NCBI GenBank assembly: GCA_030715195.1 | Contig: JAUYVI010000002.1 | Span: 186,001-250,000 of the forward strand | Length of the DNA stretch: 64,000 nucleotides | DNA from: Dongia sedimenti | GTDB lineage: Bacteria > Pseudomonadota > Alphaproteobacteria > Dongiales > Dongiaceae | Direction of reading: 5' to 3' | In this document: in pieces, positions 53,454 through 62,799 of the stretch | Layout: every line of letters starts with the position of its first letter | Numbering within the stretch: the stretch's first letter is position 1 | The notes under the pieces: model-generated | Told to the model about the DNA's origin: nothing | Database searches by the model: none | What the model saw: only the letters and a program-made list of their open reading frames with translations | Program-made: the position numbers and the translations under genes

Positions 53454-54100
53454 AGCGCATCCTCCAGCGCGGCACGCCGCGCGCGGGATTCCTCCAGGAA
53501 CTTGCGCCAGTACTTCATGCGGGTTGCGGCGCGGTTGGCCGCATCGAGATCGTCGGCGGCGAAGGCCTTGGACAGTTGCGAAATCAGATCGATCGCCTTC
53601 GCCCCGGCCTCGACCTGCAGCTTCTCGAGGTCATCGATGGTCGCGACCTCGGAGAGTTGCTCGCGCGCCTCCATGGCTTCCATCAGCAGCTCTGGATCAT
53701 GAACCGTCTGGTCCTTGTCCACCGCGGCGGTGGTTCCCGCGCGCTCCAGCAGATAGGCGGCGCGGCGCAGCGGGTCCTTCAGGGTCTCATAAGCCTCGTT
53801 CATCGAGACCGCCTGCTGCTCGGCGATGGCGCGTTCCTTGGCGGTCTTGGTGACGAAGCGGTCGGGATGCATGGCGCGCTGGAAGCCGAGATACTGTTTC
53901 TCCAGCCGGTCGAGATCGAGATCGAAGCCGGGGGCGACGCCGAGGCGCGCGAAATGATCGAGCTGGCCGGGCGCCTGCACGGCGCCGCAGCTATGGCAGA
54001 ACAGCGCGCGTGCCGCGACCGGCTGCTTGCAGGACCAGCATGGGGCGACCGCACCCGCTTCGGGCGATTGGTTGAATCGCTCGTTCTCGCTCTGCGACAT
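53450..54100 (-). CDS. hscB: Fe-S co-chaperone HscB with N-terminal zinc-ribbon motif
   Basis: A 216-aa J-domain protein that brings IscU to HscA. The J-domain HPD is at 78-80 (AMHPDRF) and the C-terminal helical domain (RAAYLLE, MEAMEAREQL) is complete. Unlike E. coli HscB it carries an N-terminal double CxxC, C21/C24 and C35/C38 (CWSCKQPV, LFCHSCGAVQAP), closely matching the metal-binding domain of mitochondrial HSC20. This is about 45 residues beyond the E. coli-type length. Confidence 0.96.
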   Translation of the reverse strand: MSQSENERFNQSPEAGAVAPCWSCKQPVAARALFCHSCGAVQAPGQLDHFARLGVAPGFDLDLDRLEKQYLGFQRAMHPDRFVTKTAKERAIAEQQAVSMNEAYETLKDPLRRAAYLLERAGTTAAVDKDQTVHDPELLMEAMEAREQLSEVATIDDLEKLQVEAGAKAIDLISQLSKAFAADDLDAANRAATRMKYWRKFLEESRARRAALEDAL

Positions 54101-54124
54101 GACGGGGAAACCTATCGATGCGGC

Positions 54125-54547
54125 TTAGACGTGGAAGGACTCGCCGCAGCCGCAACGACCCTTTTCGTTCGGATTGCGGAAGACGAAACCGGTCTGCAGC
54201 TTCTCCTCCACATAATCCATCTCGGTGCCGAGGATGAACATCGTGGCCTTGGGATCGATCAGCACGGTGACGCCGTCCTGCTCGACCACGTCGTCGGCCG
54301 GACCCTTCGCATCGGCGTACTCGATCGTATAGGAGAGGCCCGAGCAGCCCTTGGTCCGCACGCCGATCCGGATGCCGACCGAAGGCTTGCCGCGCTTGTC
54401 CAGCAGCGCCCGCACGCGCTCGACCGCGGTCGGGGTCAGCGTGATGGCGGCCGGGCGCGGGCGCGGCGCGCGGCGCGGCTTCGCAGCAGCGCCGGCGGCC
54501 GCAGCCTCCGCGTTCGGAGCGGTGGTGCTGACTGCCTGGTCGTTCAT
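54125..54547 (-). CDS. iscA: A-type Fe-S carrier IscA
   Basis: A 140-aa A-type scaffold/carrier. The three conserved cysteines are C68 (KGCSGLSY) and C132, C134 (GRCGCGESF). The first 35 residues are an Ala/Pro/Arg-rich extension (AAAGAAAKPRRAPRPRP) absent from E. coli IscA. The ATG at 54547 overlaps the iscU stop (ATGA), which supports the extended start; the internal frame has no better-placed start. Confidence 0.93.
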   Translation of the reverse strand: MNDQAVSTTAPNAEAAAAGAAAKPRRAPRPRPAAITLTPTAVERVRALLDKRGKPSVGIRIGVRTKGCSGLSYTIEYADAKGPADDVVEQDGVTVLIDPKATMFILGTEMDYVEEKLQTGFVFRNPNEKGRCGCGESFHV

Positions 54548-54945
54548 TCCGCGGCCTTGTCCTTCGAACCCTGCTTGGTGCGGAAGTCCTTGATCGCGGC
54601 CTTGATCGCGTCTTCGGCCAGGACCGAGCAGTGGATCTTCACCGGCGGCAGCGAGAGATGCTGCGCGATTTCGGTGTTCTTGATCTTCTCGGCCTCTTCG
54701 AGGGTCTTGCCCTTCACCCATTCGGTCGCGAGCGAGCTCGATGCGATGGCCGAGCCGCAGCCGAAGGTCTTGAACTTTGCATCGGCGATGCGGCCGTCGG
54801 CGCCCACCTTGATCTGCAGCTTCATCACGTCGCCGCAAGCGGGCGCGCCGACCAGGCCGGTGCCCACGCCGCCGTCGTTCTTGTCGAACGAGCCGATGTT
54901 GCGCGGGTTGTCGTAGTGATCGAGCAGCTTTTCGCTATAGGCCAT
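54544..54945 (-). CDS. iscU: Fe-S scaffold protein IscU
   Basis: A 133-aa scaffold on which 2Fe-2S clusters are built. Ligands C37, D39 (PACGD), C63 (FGCGSA), H105 and C106 (IHCSVLAEDA) are all present, as is the HscA-recognition motif LPPVK at 99-103. 52 nt after iscS, overlapping iscA by 4 nt. Confidence 0.98.
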   Translation of the reverse strand: MAYSEKLLDHYDNPRNIGSFDKNDGGVGTGLVGAPACGDVMKLQIKVGADGRIADAKFKTFGCGSAIASSSLATEWVKGKTLEEAEKIKNTEIAQHLSLPPVKIHCSVLAEDAIKAAIKDFRTKQGSKDKAAE

Positions 54946-54997
54946 GTTCTCTACTCCCTCAGATAGTTCCGATCGCCTCGCAAGAGAGGGGGCGCGC

Positions 54998-56251
54998 TCA
55001 GTGCTCCGCCCATTCGATCGATTTGATGTCGATGCCCTCCTGGGCCATTTCCCAGAGCGGGCTCATTTCGCGCAGGCGCTTCACCGCCTGGACGATCTGC
55101 TCGATCGCATAGTCCACATCCTGTTCCGTGGAGAAGCGGCCGAGGCCGAGACGCAGCGACGTGTGTGCCAGTTCCTCTTCGACGCCCAGCGCGCGCAGCA
55201 CATAGGACGGCTCCAGAGAGGCCGAGGTGCAAGCCGAACCCGACGAGACCGCCAGGTCCTTGATCCCCATCATCAGGCCCTCGCCTTCCACATAGGCGAA
55301 GGAAACGTTGAGATTGCCCGGGATCCGGCGGTCGAGATCGCCGTTCAGATAGATGTCCGGCAACTGAGCCTTGAGGCCGTTGAAGAGCCGGTCGCGCAGC
55401 ACCGTCAGCCGCTCGGCCTCGGTGCCCATTTCCTTCTGCGCGATCGCGCAGGCTTCGCCGAGCCCGACGATCAGCGGGGTCGGCAGGGTGCCGGAACGGA
55501 AGCCGCGCTCCTGGCCGCCGCCATGGATCATCGCTTCCATGCGCACGCGCGGCTTGCGGCGGACGAACAGCGCGCCGATGCCCTTCGGTCCGTAGATCTT
55601 GTGGCCGGAGATCGACATCAGGTCGATCTTCATCGCATTGACGTCGAGCGGGATCTTGCCGGCGGCCTGGGCCGCGTCGGTGTGGAAGAACACGCCGCGC
55701 TCGCGGCAGATCGCGCCGATCTCGGCCAGCGGCTGGATCACGCCGATCTCGTTGTTGACCGCCATCACCGAGACGATCGAGGTCTTGTCGGTGATCGCCG
55801 CCTTCAGCTTCTCGAGGTCGATCAGGCCGTTCTGCTGCACGGACAGGTAGGTCACCTTGAAGCCTTCCAGCTCCAGATGCCGGCAGGAATCGAGCACGCA
55901 CTTGTGCTCGGTCGCGACCGTGATGATGTGGTCCTTCCGGTCCTTGTAGAAATGCGCGACGCCCTTCAGCGCGAGATTGTTCGATTCCGTGGCGCCCGAG
56001 GTGAAGATGATCTCCTTCTCGTCGGCGCCGATCAGATCGGCCACCTGCTTGCGGGCCTTCTCGACCGCCTCTTCCGCATCCCAGCCATAGGAGTGGTTGC
56101 GGGAATGCGGATTGCCGAACTTCTCGGTGAAGTAAGGCAGCATCGCCTGCACCACCCGCGGATCGCATGGCGTGGTGGCCTGGTAGTCGAGATAGACCGG
56201 CAGCTTCGGCCGGTTGTCGAGATTGGGACTGGTGCTGGTGATACTGTTCAT
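54998..56251 (-). CDS. iscS: Cysteine desulfurase IscS
   Basis: A 417-aa PLP enzyme that takes sulfur from cysteine for clusters and tRNA thiolation. PLP-Lys is K218 ([12 protein letters not shown]) and the persulfide Cys is C341 ([21 protein letters not shown] in part), in the long loop typical of IscS. About 13 residues precede the usual N-terminus. 22 nt after the second desulfurase gene. Confidence 0.98.
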   Translation of the reverse strand: MNSITSTSPNLDNRPKLPVYLDYQATTPCDPRVVQAMLPYFTEKFGNPHSRNHSYGWDAEEAVEKARKQVADLIGADEKEIIFTSGATESNNLALKGVAHFYKDRKDHIITVATEHKCVLDSCRHLELEGFKVTYLSVQQNGLIDLEKLKAAITDKTSIVSVMAVNNEIGVIQPLAEIGAICRERGVFFHTDAAQAAGKIPLDVNAMKIDLMSISGHKIYGPKGIGALFVRRKPRVRMEAMIHGGGQERGFRSGTLPTPLIVGLGEACAIAQKEMGTEAERLTVLRDRLFNGLKAQLPDIYLNGDLDRRIPGNLNVSFAYVEGEGLMMGIKDLAVSSGSACTSASLEPSYVLRALGVEEELAHTSLRLGLGRFSTEQDVDYAIEQIVQAVKRLREMSPLWEMAQEGIDIKSIEWAEH

Positions 56252-56273
56252 TTGTGCCTGTGACCCTTCGCGA

Positions 56274-57389
56274 TCAAGCTGCAGGTTGGATCTGGGTTGC
56301 CGGTGCCTGGATCCGCTTCCAAGCTGCGATGAAGGCGTCGATATCCGATTCCGTATTGGTCTGGCCGAGACTGACGCGAAGCGCCGTGCCGGCCTTCATC
56401 GCGTCGAAGCCCATCGCGGTCACGACATGGCTCGGCCGGACCTTGCCCGACGAGCAGGCCGAACCGGCGCTGACCGCGATGCCGGCCAGATCGAGCGCCA
56501 TCACCAGGGTTTCCGCCGCCTTGTCCCCGGCGCTGAAGCAGAGCGTGTTCGGCAAGCGCGCGACCTCCCGGCCGAACACGACGATCGCCGGATCCCAATC
56601 CAGCAGCCGGTGTTCCAGCGCATCGCGCAACAGAGCGACATTGGCGCTCGCCGCCAGATCGATGGCAGCGACCGCCGCGCCCAAGCCCGCGATCGCCGGC
56701 ACGTTCTCGGTGCCCGCGCGCCGGCTGCGCTCCTGGCCACCGCCGAGCAGCAGCGCCGAAACCGCTGCGCCGTTCGTGATCAGGGCACCGACGCCCTGCG
56801 GCGCACCGAACTTGTGCCCGGAAACCGTGAGCAGGTCCGCGCCCAGGGCGGCCAGGTCGACGCCGATGCGCCCCAGCGCCTGCGCCGCGTCGCAATGGAG
56901 CAGCGCGCCATGGGCATGGGCGAGTTCCGCCGCCTCGGCGACCGGCTGCAATACGCCCGTTTCGTTGTTGGCGAGCATCAGCGAGACCAGGGCCGGCCGC
57001 GCATCCTGCTCCAGCAGGAACCGAAGATGGTCGAGATCGACCACGCCGCTGCGATCGACGTTGATCACCGCCGCGCCTGCGGCAAGGGCGGGCTTCAGCA
57101 CCGAATCATGCTCGATCGCCGAGACGATCAGGCGTCGGTCGCCGCGGCTGGCCAGCGCCAGCATGTTCGCCTCGGTGCCGCCCGAAGTGAAGATCACGTT
57201 CTCCACCTTGGCGCCGACCCGGCTCGCGAGATTGATCCGCGCCTCTTCCATCCGCTTGCGCGCATCGCGGCCGAAGCCATGCACCGAAGACGGGTTGCCG
57301 CAAGACTCCAGCGCGGACAGGACGGCGCGCGCGGCTTCCGGACGAACCGGCGCCGTCGCATTCCAATCCATGTAGATCGCGCGCTGCAT
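56274..57389 (-). CDS. Second cysteine desulfurase (NifS/IscS-like)
   Basis: A 371-aa PLP desulfurase. PLP-Lys is K193 ([12 protein letters not shown]) and the active Cys is C312 ([16 protein letters not shown]), in a shorter loop region than IscS. It keeps RRAGTENV and NNETG. Start ATG at 57389, 11 nt after the iscR stop, with GGAG in the end of iscR. Two desulfurases in tandem also occur in other alphaproteobacterial isc operons; this one may serve another sulfur acceptor or be a duplicate. Confidence 0.92.
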   Translation of the reverse strand: MQRAIYMDWNATAPVRPEAARAVLSALESCGNPSSVHGFGRDARKRMEEARINLASRVGAKVENVIFTSGGTEANMLALASRGDRRLIVSAIEHDSVLKPALAAGAAVINVDRSGVVDLDHLRFLLEQDARPALVSLMLANNETGVLQPVAEAAELAHAHGALLHCDAAQALGRIGVDLAALGADLLTVSGHKFGAPQGVGALITNGAAVSALLLGGGQERSRRAGTENVPAIAGLGAAVAAIDLAASANVALLRDALEHRLLDWDPAIVVFGREVARLPNTLCFSAGDKAAETLVMALDLAGIAVSAGSACSSGKVRPSHVVTAMGFDAMKAGTALRVSLGQTNTESDIDAFIAAWKRIQAPATQIQPAA

Positions 57390-57400
57390 AATGTCTGGTC

Positions 57401-57940
57401 TTACTCCGCCGCGACCGGCGTGCCGCTCTCGGGCATCGGCGGCGTGGAGCCGTTGGAACCCGAGCCATTGGGGCCTGGCGTGATCACGTTGTCCGCGCCG
57501 TCGGTCTTCACCGTGCCGGAGCGCCCCAGCACCCGCTTCTCGCAAACATCGGCCAAAGAAACCGAGTTCAGGAACAGGTGAATCTGGTGCGAGAGCTCTT
57601 CCCAGAGGTCGTGGGTCAGACAGCGGCTCTTGTCGCTGTGACAACCGGTGCCCGAGTTCGGCTTGCAGCGCGTAGCCCGGATCGGCTCGTCCACCGCCAT
57701 GATCGCGTCGGAGATTCGCGTGTCCTCGGCATTGCGCGCCAGCAGATAGCCGCCGCCGGGACCGCGCACCGACTTCACCAGGCCGGCCCGGCGCAGCTTG
57801 GCGAAGAGCTGCTCCAGATAGGAGAGCGAAATCTCCTGGCGGCCGGAAATGTCGGCGAGAGCGACCGGCCGGCCGTTGCTGTGACCGGCCAGATCGACCA
57901 GCGCCATGACGGCGTAACGTCCCTTCGTGCTCAGTCTCAC
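57401..57940 (-). CDS. iscR: Fe-S sensing regulator IscR (Rrf2 family)
   Basis: A 179-aa winged-helix repressor that senses the Fe-S supply. The N-terminus MRLSTKGRYAVMALVDLA and the recognition helix SLSYLEQLFAKLRRAGLV are typical. Candidate cluster ligands are C92, C100 and C107 with nearby H101/H110; the cysteine spacing is wider than the C92-C98-C104-H107 set of E. coli. A 40-residue low-complexity tail rich in Gly/Pro/Ser/Asn ends the protein. It probably controls the operon through the box upstream of cysE. Confidence 0.95.
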   Translation of the reverse strand: MRLSTKGRYAVMALVDLAGHSNGRPVALADISGRQEISLSYLEQLFAKLRRAGLVKSVRGPGGGYLLARNAEDTRISDAIMAVDEPIRATRCKPNSGTGCHSDKSRCLTHDLWEELSHQIHLFLNSVSLADVCEKRVLGRSGTVKTDGADNVITPGPNGSGSNGSTPPMPESGTPVAAE

Positions 57941-57952
57941 GGCAGGTTCTCC

Positions 57953-58741
57953 TTAAAGAGGACTTCTCGGCGGATAGTCGCCGATGGCCAGAGCCTTCGG
58001 ATCGTCTTCTCCGTTCGAGAGTGCTGGCGTGCCGTTTCCATTCACATGCACGCCATTGGGTTTTTCGGCCTCGAGCGCGGCGACCCGCGCCTGCAACCGG
58101 GAAATATGGTCGAGCAAGCCGTCAATCGCCCGGGCGACCGGGTCCGGCAACTCGCGGCCGGGGATGCCATAGGCATCGAAATCGGTGCAGGCGTCCTTCG
58201 GCTTCACCACGCGGCCGGGAATGCCGACCACAGCGACGCCCGGCGGCACGTCCCGCACGACGACCGCGTTGGCGCCGACCCGGGCATTCCGCCCCACCAC
58301 GATGTCGCCCAGTATCTGGGCGCCGGCGCCGACGATGACCCCGTCTTCCAGGGTCGGGTGGCGCTTCACATTGACCTGCGCGACCGAATTGATGGAGGGC
58401 GCGATGCCGCCCAGCGTCACGTCGTGGTAGAGGGTCACATCGTCGCCGACGACCGCGGTCTCGCCGATCACCACCCCCATGCCGTGATCGATAAACAGCC
58501 GGCGGCCGATCCGGGCGCCCGGGTTGATCTCGATTCCGGTCAGGAAGCGGGAAATCTGCGAAATCATTCGCGCCGGGGTGTAGAAGCCCGCCCTGTAGAC
58601 TCGATGCGCGACCCGGTGGAGCAACACGGCCCAGAAGCTCGGATAGGTCAGAATCACCATGGCGCGCGAGCGCGCGGCGGGATCCCGCGCCATCGTGGCG
58701 TCCACTTCTTCCGCAATCCGCTTGAAAATTCCGAGTGCCAT
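57953..58741 (-). CDS. cysE: Serine O-acetyltransferase
   Basis: A 262-aa left-handed beta-helix acetyltransferase giving O-acetylserine for cysteine synthesis. Conserved: DPAARSRAMVILTYPSFWA, GARIGRRLFIDHGMGVVIGETA in pieces, LYHDVTLGG, and RHPTLEDGVIVGAGAQILG. The ATG at 58741 gives the usual N-terminus; an ATG at 58810 has AAGGA but would leave almost no leader after the predicted promoter. First gene of the isc operon, 12 nt before iscR, so cysteine supply is coupled to cluster building. Confidence 0.92.
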   Translation of the reverse strand: MALGIFKRIAEEVDATMARDPAARSRAMVILTYPSFWAVLLHRVAHRVYRAGFYTPARMISQISRFLTGIEINPGARIGRRLFIDHGMGVVIGETAVVGDDVTLYHDVTLGGIAPSINSVAQVNVKRHPTLEDGVIVGAGAQILGDIVVGRNARVGANAVVVRDVPPGVAVVGIPGRVVKPKDACTDFDAYGIPGRELPDPVARAIDGLLDHISRLQARVAALEAEKPNGVHVNGNGTPALSNGEDDPKALAIGDYPPRSPL

Positions 58742-58826
58742 CGTGTTTACTGTCGCGCCGCCGGGCTTAAGTGGATTGTGCTGCTCAGGTATCTGCTCGC
58801 GAGGGATCATCGCGATTCCTTGCGGA

Positions 58827-58859
58827 GATATAGTATCCCCCACTAACCTGGTCAAGAAT
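58827..58859 (-). promoter_or_regulatory. cysE-isc promoter overlapped by IscR-like box
   Basis: On the minus strand TTGACC (58855-58850), a 17-nt spacer and TATATC (58832-58827) form a promoter. Covering the -35 and most of the spacer, 58835-58859 matches about 19 of 25 positions of the E. coli type 1 IscR consensus (A-T-A-S-Y-Y-GAC ... AGT-C-R-R-S-T-A-T). This suggests IscR represses the operon; binding not shown. Confidence 0.6.
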
Positions 58860-58986
58860 TAGCGTGTCGCAGCAGCCATGCAAACTACGGGAAGACCCTG
58901 TCATCGACTAAGGTAATCCAGAGCTTATCCCGGGCGGGCCAACCGGTCCCCTAACATATTACAAAACAAAGAAAATCCTCATCCCA

Positions 58987-59655
58987 ATGCCGGAAATCAT
59001 TCTGAACGGGCCGGAAGGCCGCCTTGAGGGCCGCTATCAGCAGAGCAGCACCCCAAACGCGCCCATCGCGCTGATGCTGCATCCGCACCCTCAGCACGGC
59101 GGGACCATGAACAACAAGGTGGTCTATTCGCTTTACCAGTCCTTCCAGCGGCAGGGCTTCTCCGTCTTGCGCTTCAATTTTCGGGGGGTCGGCCGATCCC
59201 AGGGGAAGTTCGACCGGGGTGAAGGCGAGTTGAGCGACGCCGCGGCGGCGCTGGACTGGCTGCAGAGCTGGAACCAGAACGCGGCCCAGTGCTGGATCGC
59301 CGGCTTCTCCTTCGGCGCCTGGATCGGCATGCAGCTGCTGATGCGCCGCCCGGAGATCAGCGGCTTCATCTCGGTGGCGCCGCCGGCCAATGTCTATGAT
59401 TTCAGCTTCCTCGCTCCCTGCCCGTCCTCGGGCTTGATCATCCAGGGCGACCAGGACACCGTCGTGCCCCAGGAAGCGGTCGGTAAGCTCATTCAGAAGC
59501 TCAGCCACCAGCGCGGCATCAAGATCGACTACAAGGTCGTCCCCGGCGCCTCGCACTTCTTCAACGAGCACCTCGACCAGCTGGCCGAGGCGGTGGATCA
59601 GTATCTGGAAACCGCGATCCCGGAAGCCGCCGCGAAGGCGCGGACGACGCGCTGA
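58987..59655 (+). CDS. Alpha/beta hydrolase, COG2945-like
   Basis: A 222-aa compact hydrolase. HPHPQHGGTMNNKVVY is the family signature near the N-terminus, followed by LRFNFRGVGRSQG, nucleophile elbow AGFSFGAWIG (Ser in GFSFG), IQGDQDTVVP (acid) and GASHFF (His). Cytoplasmic, no signal peptide. It is divergent from cysE and ends 1 nt from the convergent anmK gene. Physiological substrate unknown. Confidence 0.9.
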   Translation: MPEIILNGPEGRLEGRYQQSSTPNAPIALMLHPHPQHGGTMNNKVVYSLYQSFQRQGFSVLRFNFRGVGRSQGKFDRGEGELSDAAAALDWLQSWNQNAAQCWIAGFSFGAWIGMQLLMRRPEISGFISVAPPANVYDFSFLAPCPSSGLIIQGDQDTVVPQEAVGKLIQKLSHQRGIKIDYKVVPGASHFFNEHLDQLAEAVDQYLETAIPEAAAKARTTR

Positions 59656-60750
59656 TCAGCCAACCTTAGCGGTGCGCGCCGGCGGCTGATGCAGCCGCCC
59701 GCCGCTCATCGGCTGCTTCACGCCTGTCGTGCCCGGGAAGCTGATCGGCAAGCCGCGCCGCGACCGCACCGCCATGAAGGCGAAGGCCTGCGCCTCGATC
59801 AGATCGCCGTCCCAGCCGATCGCCTCGATCGGATCGACCGCGACACCGAGACGCGCGCGCAAGGCTTCCATCAGCGCCGGGTTGTGACGCCCGCCGCCGC
59901 AGACCAGCCAGCGCTTCGGCGGCGCCGGCAGGTGCGCGACGCCGGCGGCGATGGATGCCGCCGTGATCGCGGTCAATGTCGCCGCGCCGTCCGCCACCTT
60001 CATCCGACCGAGCGAAAACGCCTTGAACGCGTCGCGATCGAGCGACTTAGGCGCCGGCCGCTCGAAATAGGGATTCTCCAGAAACCGCGCGACGGCCGCT
60101 TCATCCACCACGCCGCTCTTCGCCAATGCGCCGTCGCGATCGACCGGCTCGCCGGTATGGCGCATGGCCCAGTCGTCGATCAGCGCATTGCCCGGGCCGG
60201 TGTCGAAAGCGATCAGCGCGTCACCTTCTCCGATCCAGGTCACGTTCGAGACGCCGCCGATGTTCAGCATCGCGACCGGCTTCTCCAGCCCGGCCGCCAG
60301 AGCGCGGTGATAAACCGGCGCGAAAGGCGCGCCCTCGCCGCCCGCCGCCATGTCGGCGCTGCGGAAATCGTTCACCACCGGAAGGCCGGTCAACTCGGCC
60401 AGCAAGGCGCCGTCGCCGATCTGGCGGGTGCGGTGCCGTTCCGGTTCGTGCAGAATGGTCTGGCCGTGAAAGCCGACCAGGCCGACCTCCACCGGCCGCT
60501 TCCCCGCCTCGGCGACCAGGCGTAGCACCACGGCGGCATGGCGCTCGGTCAGTTCGCGCTCCAGCCCGGCCGGCGGGTCCCATTGGCCATAGGCCGCCTT
60601 CAACCTGGCCCGGAAGGCCGGATCATAGGCCTCCCCGATGCCGGGACCGGTCTCGATGATCCGCTCGCCGTCGGTCTTCAGCAGCGCCGCGTCGATCCCG
60701 TCGCCGCTGGTGCCGCTCATCAGGCCGATGGCCCATACCGGTTCGATCAT
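59656..60750 (-). CDS. anmK: Anhydro-N-acetylmuramic acid kinase
   Basis: A 364-aa kinase of peptidoglycan recycling that opens and phosphorylates anhydro-MurNAc. The ATP loop is GLMSGTSGDGIDAAL near the start, with GFHGQTILH, LNIGGVSNVTWI and FDTGPGN.LID. The ATG at 60750 with GGGAG is preferred to a GTG two codons upstream. Divergent from tyrS (110 nt gap), a common alphaproteobacterial arrangement. Confidence 0.96.
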   Translation of the reverse strand: MIEPVWAIGLMSGTSGDGIDAALLKTDGERIIETGPGIGEAYDPAFRARLKAAYGQWDPPAGLERELTERHAAVVLRLVAEAGKRPVEVGLVGFHGQTILHEPERHRTRQIGDGALLAELTGLPVVNDFRSADMAAGGEGAPFAPVYHRALAAGLEKPVAMLNIGGVSNVTWIGEGDALIAFDTGPGNALIDDWAMRHTGEPVDRDGALAKSGVVDEAAVARFLENPYFERPAPKSLDRDAFKAFSLGRMKVADGAATLTAITAASIAAGVAHLPAPPKRWLVCGGGRHNPALMEALRARLGVAVDPIEAIGWDGDLIEAQAFAFMAVRSRRGLPISFPGTTGVKQPMSGGRLHQPPARTAKVG

Positions 60751-60860
60751 CGTCACTCCCGCAGAATCCTAGGCGAATCCGAGGCTGGAACAGCAGTCCG
60801 GCCCCGTGTTAAACCACGCCCGGTTTCAAATCCAGGCCCCCGAAAAGACTGCAAGCAGCG

Positions 60861-62123
60861 ATGTCCGACGCGTTCCAACCGAAATCCGAGTTCCTGCGGC
60901 AATTCATTGCCCGCGGCTTCCTGCACCAATGCACCGCGATCGAGGAGCTCGACCGCGAGGCGCTGAAGGGCGGTCTTGTGGCCTATATCGGATTCGACGC
61001 GACCGCGGATTCGCTGCATGTCGGCTCGCTGCTGCAGATCATGATGCTGCGCCTGCTGCAGCGGTCCGGCGGCAAGCCGATCGTCCTCATGGGCGGCGGC
61101 ACCACCAAGGTCGGCGACCCGACCGGGAAGGACGAGAGCCGCAGGATGCTTTCGGCGGAAGACATCGACCGCAATGTCGAGGGCATCAAGAAGGTCTTCG
61201 GCCAGTTCCTGAAGTTCGGCGACGGTCCGACCGACGCGGTGATGGTCAACAATGCTGACTGGCTGGAGAAGCTGAACTACATCGACTTCCTGCGCGATTA
61301 CGGCCGGCACTTCTCGGTCAACCGCATGCTGGCCTTTGACTCGGTGAAGATCCGGCTCGAGCGTGAGCAGCCGCTCACCTTCCTCGAGTTCAACTACATG
61401 ATCCTCCAGGCCTACGACTTCCTGGAGTTGGCGCGCCGCTTCAAATGCAAGCTCCAGATCGGCGGCTCGGACCAGTGGGGCAATATCGTCAACGGCGTCG
61501 AGCTCGGCCGCCGGGTCGATGAGCTGGAGCTGTTCGGCCTGACCACGCCGCTGATCACCCTCGCCTCGGGCGCCAAGATGGGCAAGACCGCCGCCGGCGC
61601 GGTCTGGCTCAACGAGGAGAAGCTGCCCGCCTACGACTACTGGCAGTTCTGGCGCAATGTCGAAGACGCCGATGTCGGCCGCTTCCTGCGCCTGTTCACC
61701 GACCTGCCGGAGACCGAGGTGGCGCGGCTGGAGGCGCTGCAAGGCTCCGATATCAATGCGGCAAAGATCGTGCTGGCCGATGCGGCGACGCAGATGTGCC
61801 GCGGTGCCGAAGCCGCCGCCGCCGCACATGCCACCGCGCAGAAAACCTTCGTCGAAGGCGGCCTCGGCCAGGACCTGCCGAGCCTCGACGTGCCGAAGGG
61901 CGAATTGGAGAGCGGCATCGCCGCCTTCGAGCTGTTCCGGCGTGCCGGTTTCGCCGCTTCGAACGGCGAAGCACGGCGCCTGATCAAGGGCGCCGGCGCC
62001 AAGCTCAACGACGAGACCATCGCGGACGAGAACCGCAAGATCTCGCTGGCCGATCTCAATGCCGACGGCGTCATCAAGCTGTCCTTCGGCAAGAAGCGGC
62101 ACGTCGTGGTGAAGGCGCGCTGA
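60861..62123 (+). CDS. tyrS: Tyrosyl-tRNA synthetase
   Basis: A 420-aa class I synthetase of the bacterial TyrS type. The HIGH motif is HVGS ([13 protein letters not shown]) and the KMSKS loop is KMGKT. Tyr-binding QAYDFLEL and GGSDQWGNI are intact, and the C-terminal S4-like domain is [15 protein letters not shown]. Normal length; essential housekeeping gene. Confidence 0.98.
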   Translation: MSDAFQPKSEFLRQFIARGFLHQCTAIEELDREALKGGLVAYIGFDATADSLHVGSLLQIMMLRLLQRSGGKPIVLMGGGTTKVGDPTGKDESRRMLSAEDIDRNVEGIKKVFGQFLKFGDGPTDAVMVNNADWLEKLNYIDFLRDYGRHFSVNRMLAFDSVKIRLEREQPLTFLEFNYMILQAYDFLELARRFKCKLQIGGSDQWGNIVNGVELGRRVDELELFGLTTPLITLASGAKMGKTAAGAVWLNEEKLPAYDYWQFWRNVEDADVGRFLRLFTDLPETEVARLEALQGSDINAAKIVLADAATQMCRGAEAAAAAHATAQKTFVEGGLGQDLPSLDVPKGELESGIAAFELFRRAGFAASNGEARRLIKGAGAKLNDETIADENRKISLADLNADGVIKLSFGKKRHVVVKAR

Positions 62124-62205
62124 CTCCGGTCGACGCTGCCTTCAACCTGGCTCGGTGGAACGCTAGACTGCCGCGGCGGTTTTCACCGATGAGGGCGGAG
62201 CTATC

Positions 62206-62799
62206 GTGAAAGTCATCAGCTGGAATCTCTGGCATCGGGGCGGCGCCGTGCTGGCGCATCTCTCCGCCCTGATCGAGGCGGAGCGGCCGGACCTGTTGCT
62301 GATGCAGGAGGCGAAGCCGAACCTTGCAGAACTCACCGATGTGGTCGGCGGTCACTTCCATTTCCTGGCACTGCCGAAACGGGTCTATGGCCTCGGCGCC
62401 TGGACACCCCATGACATCCCGGCGCCCGATTTCGTGGAGCTGCCGGGCTCGCGGCTGCCGGGGCGGGTGCCGCCGCGCCTCGCACAGCTCCTCACCGTCA
62501 AAGGCATCGGCTTCGCCAATGTCCATCTCTCCCACGGGCAGCTGCTGAACCGTCGGCAGGTACGCACCGCCGCCGAGCGGCTGGATGGACCGGCAGCGAT
62601 CATCGGCGATTATAACGCCGTCGGAGAAATCCGCCTGACCGGCTTCCACGACGCCGGCCCGCGCATGCGCACCCACAAATTCCGCACCCGGCTCGACCGT
62701 TGCCTGGCGCGCGATATCGAATGTCTCAGCGCCACCGTGCTCGACCGCGGTCCGTCCGACCACCATCCGATCCGCCTGGAGTTCAAGCCGAAGCCCTAG
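62206..62799 (+). CDS. Endonuclease/exonuclease/phosphatase-family protein
   Basis: A 197-aa small EEP-fold protein. GTG start with GGGCGGAG upstream. Catalytic landmarks: ISWNLWHRGG (Asn), LLMQEAKP (metal Glu), NVHLSHG, GDYNAVGE (Asp/Asn) and the terminal SDHHPI (His). It is shorter than exonuclease III, so the substrate may be a nucleic acid or a phosphoester lipid. Its stop overlaps the convergent phospholipase D gene by 4 nt. Confidence 0.82.
   Translation: MKVISWNLWHRGGAVLAHLSALIEAERPDLLLMQEAKPNLAELTDVVGGHFHFLALPKRVYGLGAWTPHDIPAPDFVELPGSRLPGRVPPRLAQLLTVKGIGFANVHLSHGQLLNRRQVRTAAERLDGPAAIIGDYNAVGEIRLTGFHDAGPRMRTHKFRTRLDRCLARDIECLSATVLDRGPSDHHPIRLEFKPKP

Noticed and set aside
49572-53702. 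Very long plus-strand open frame (1376 codons) antisense to mnmA through hscA
   Set aside because: It is the reverse of well-identified isc genes, has high-GC third-position shadow composition and shows no family motifs.
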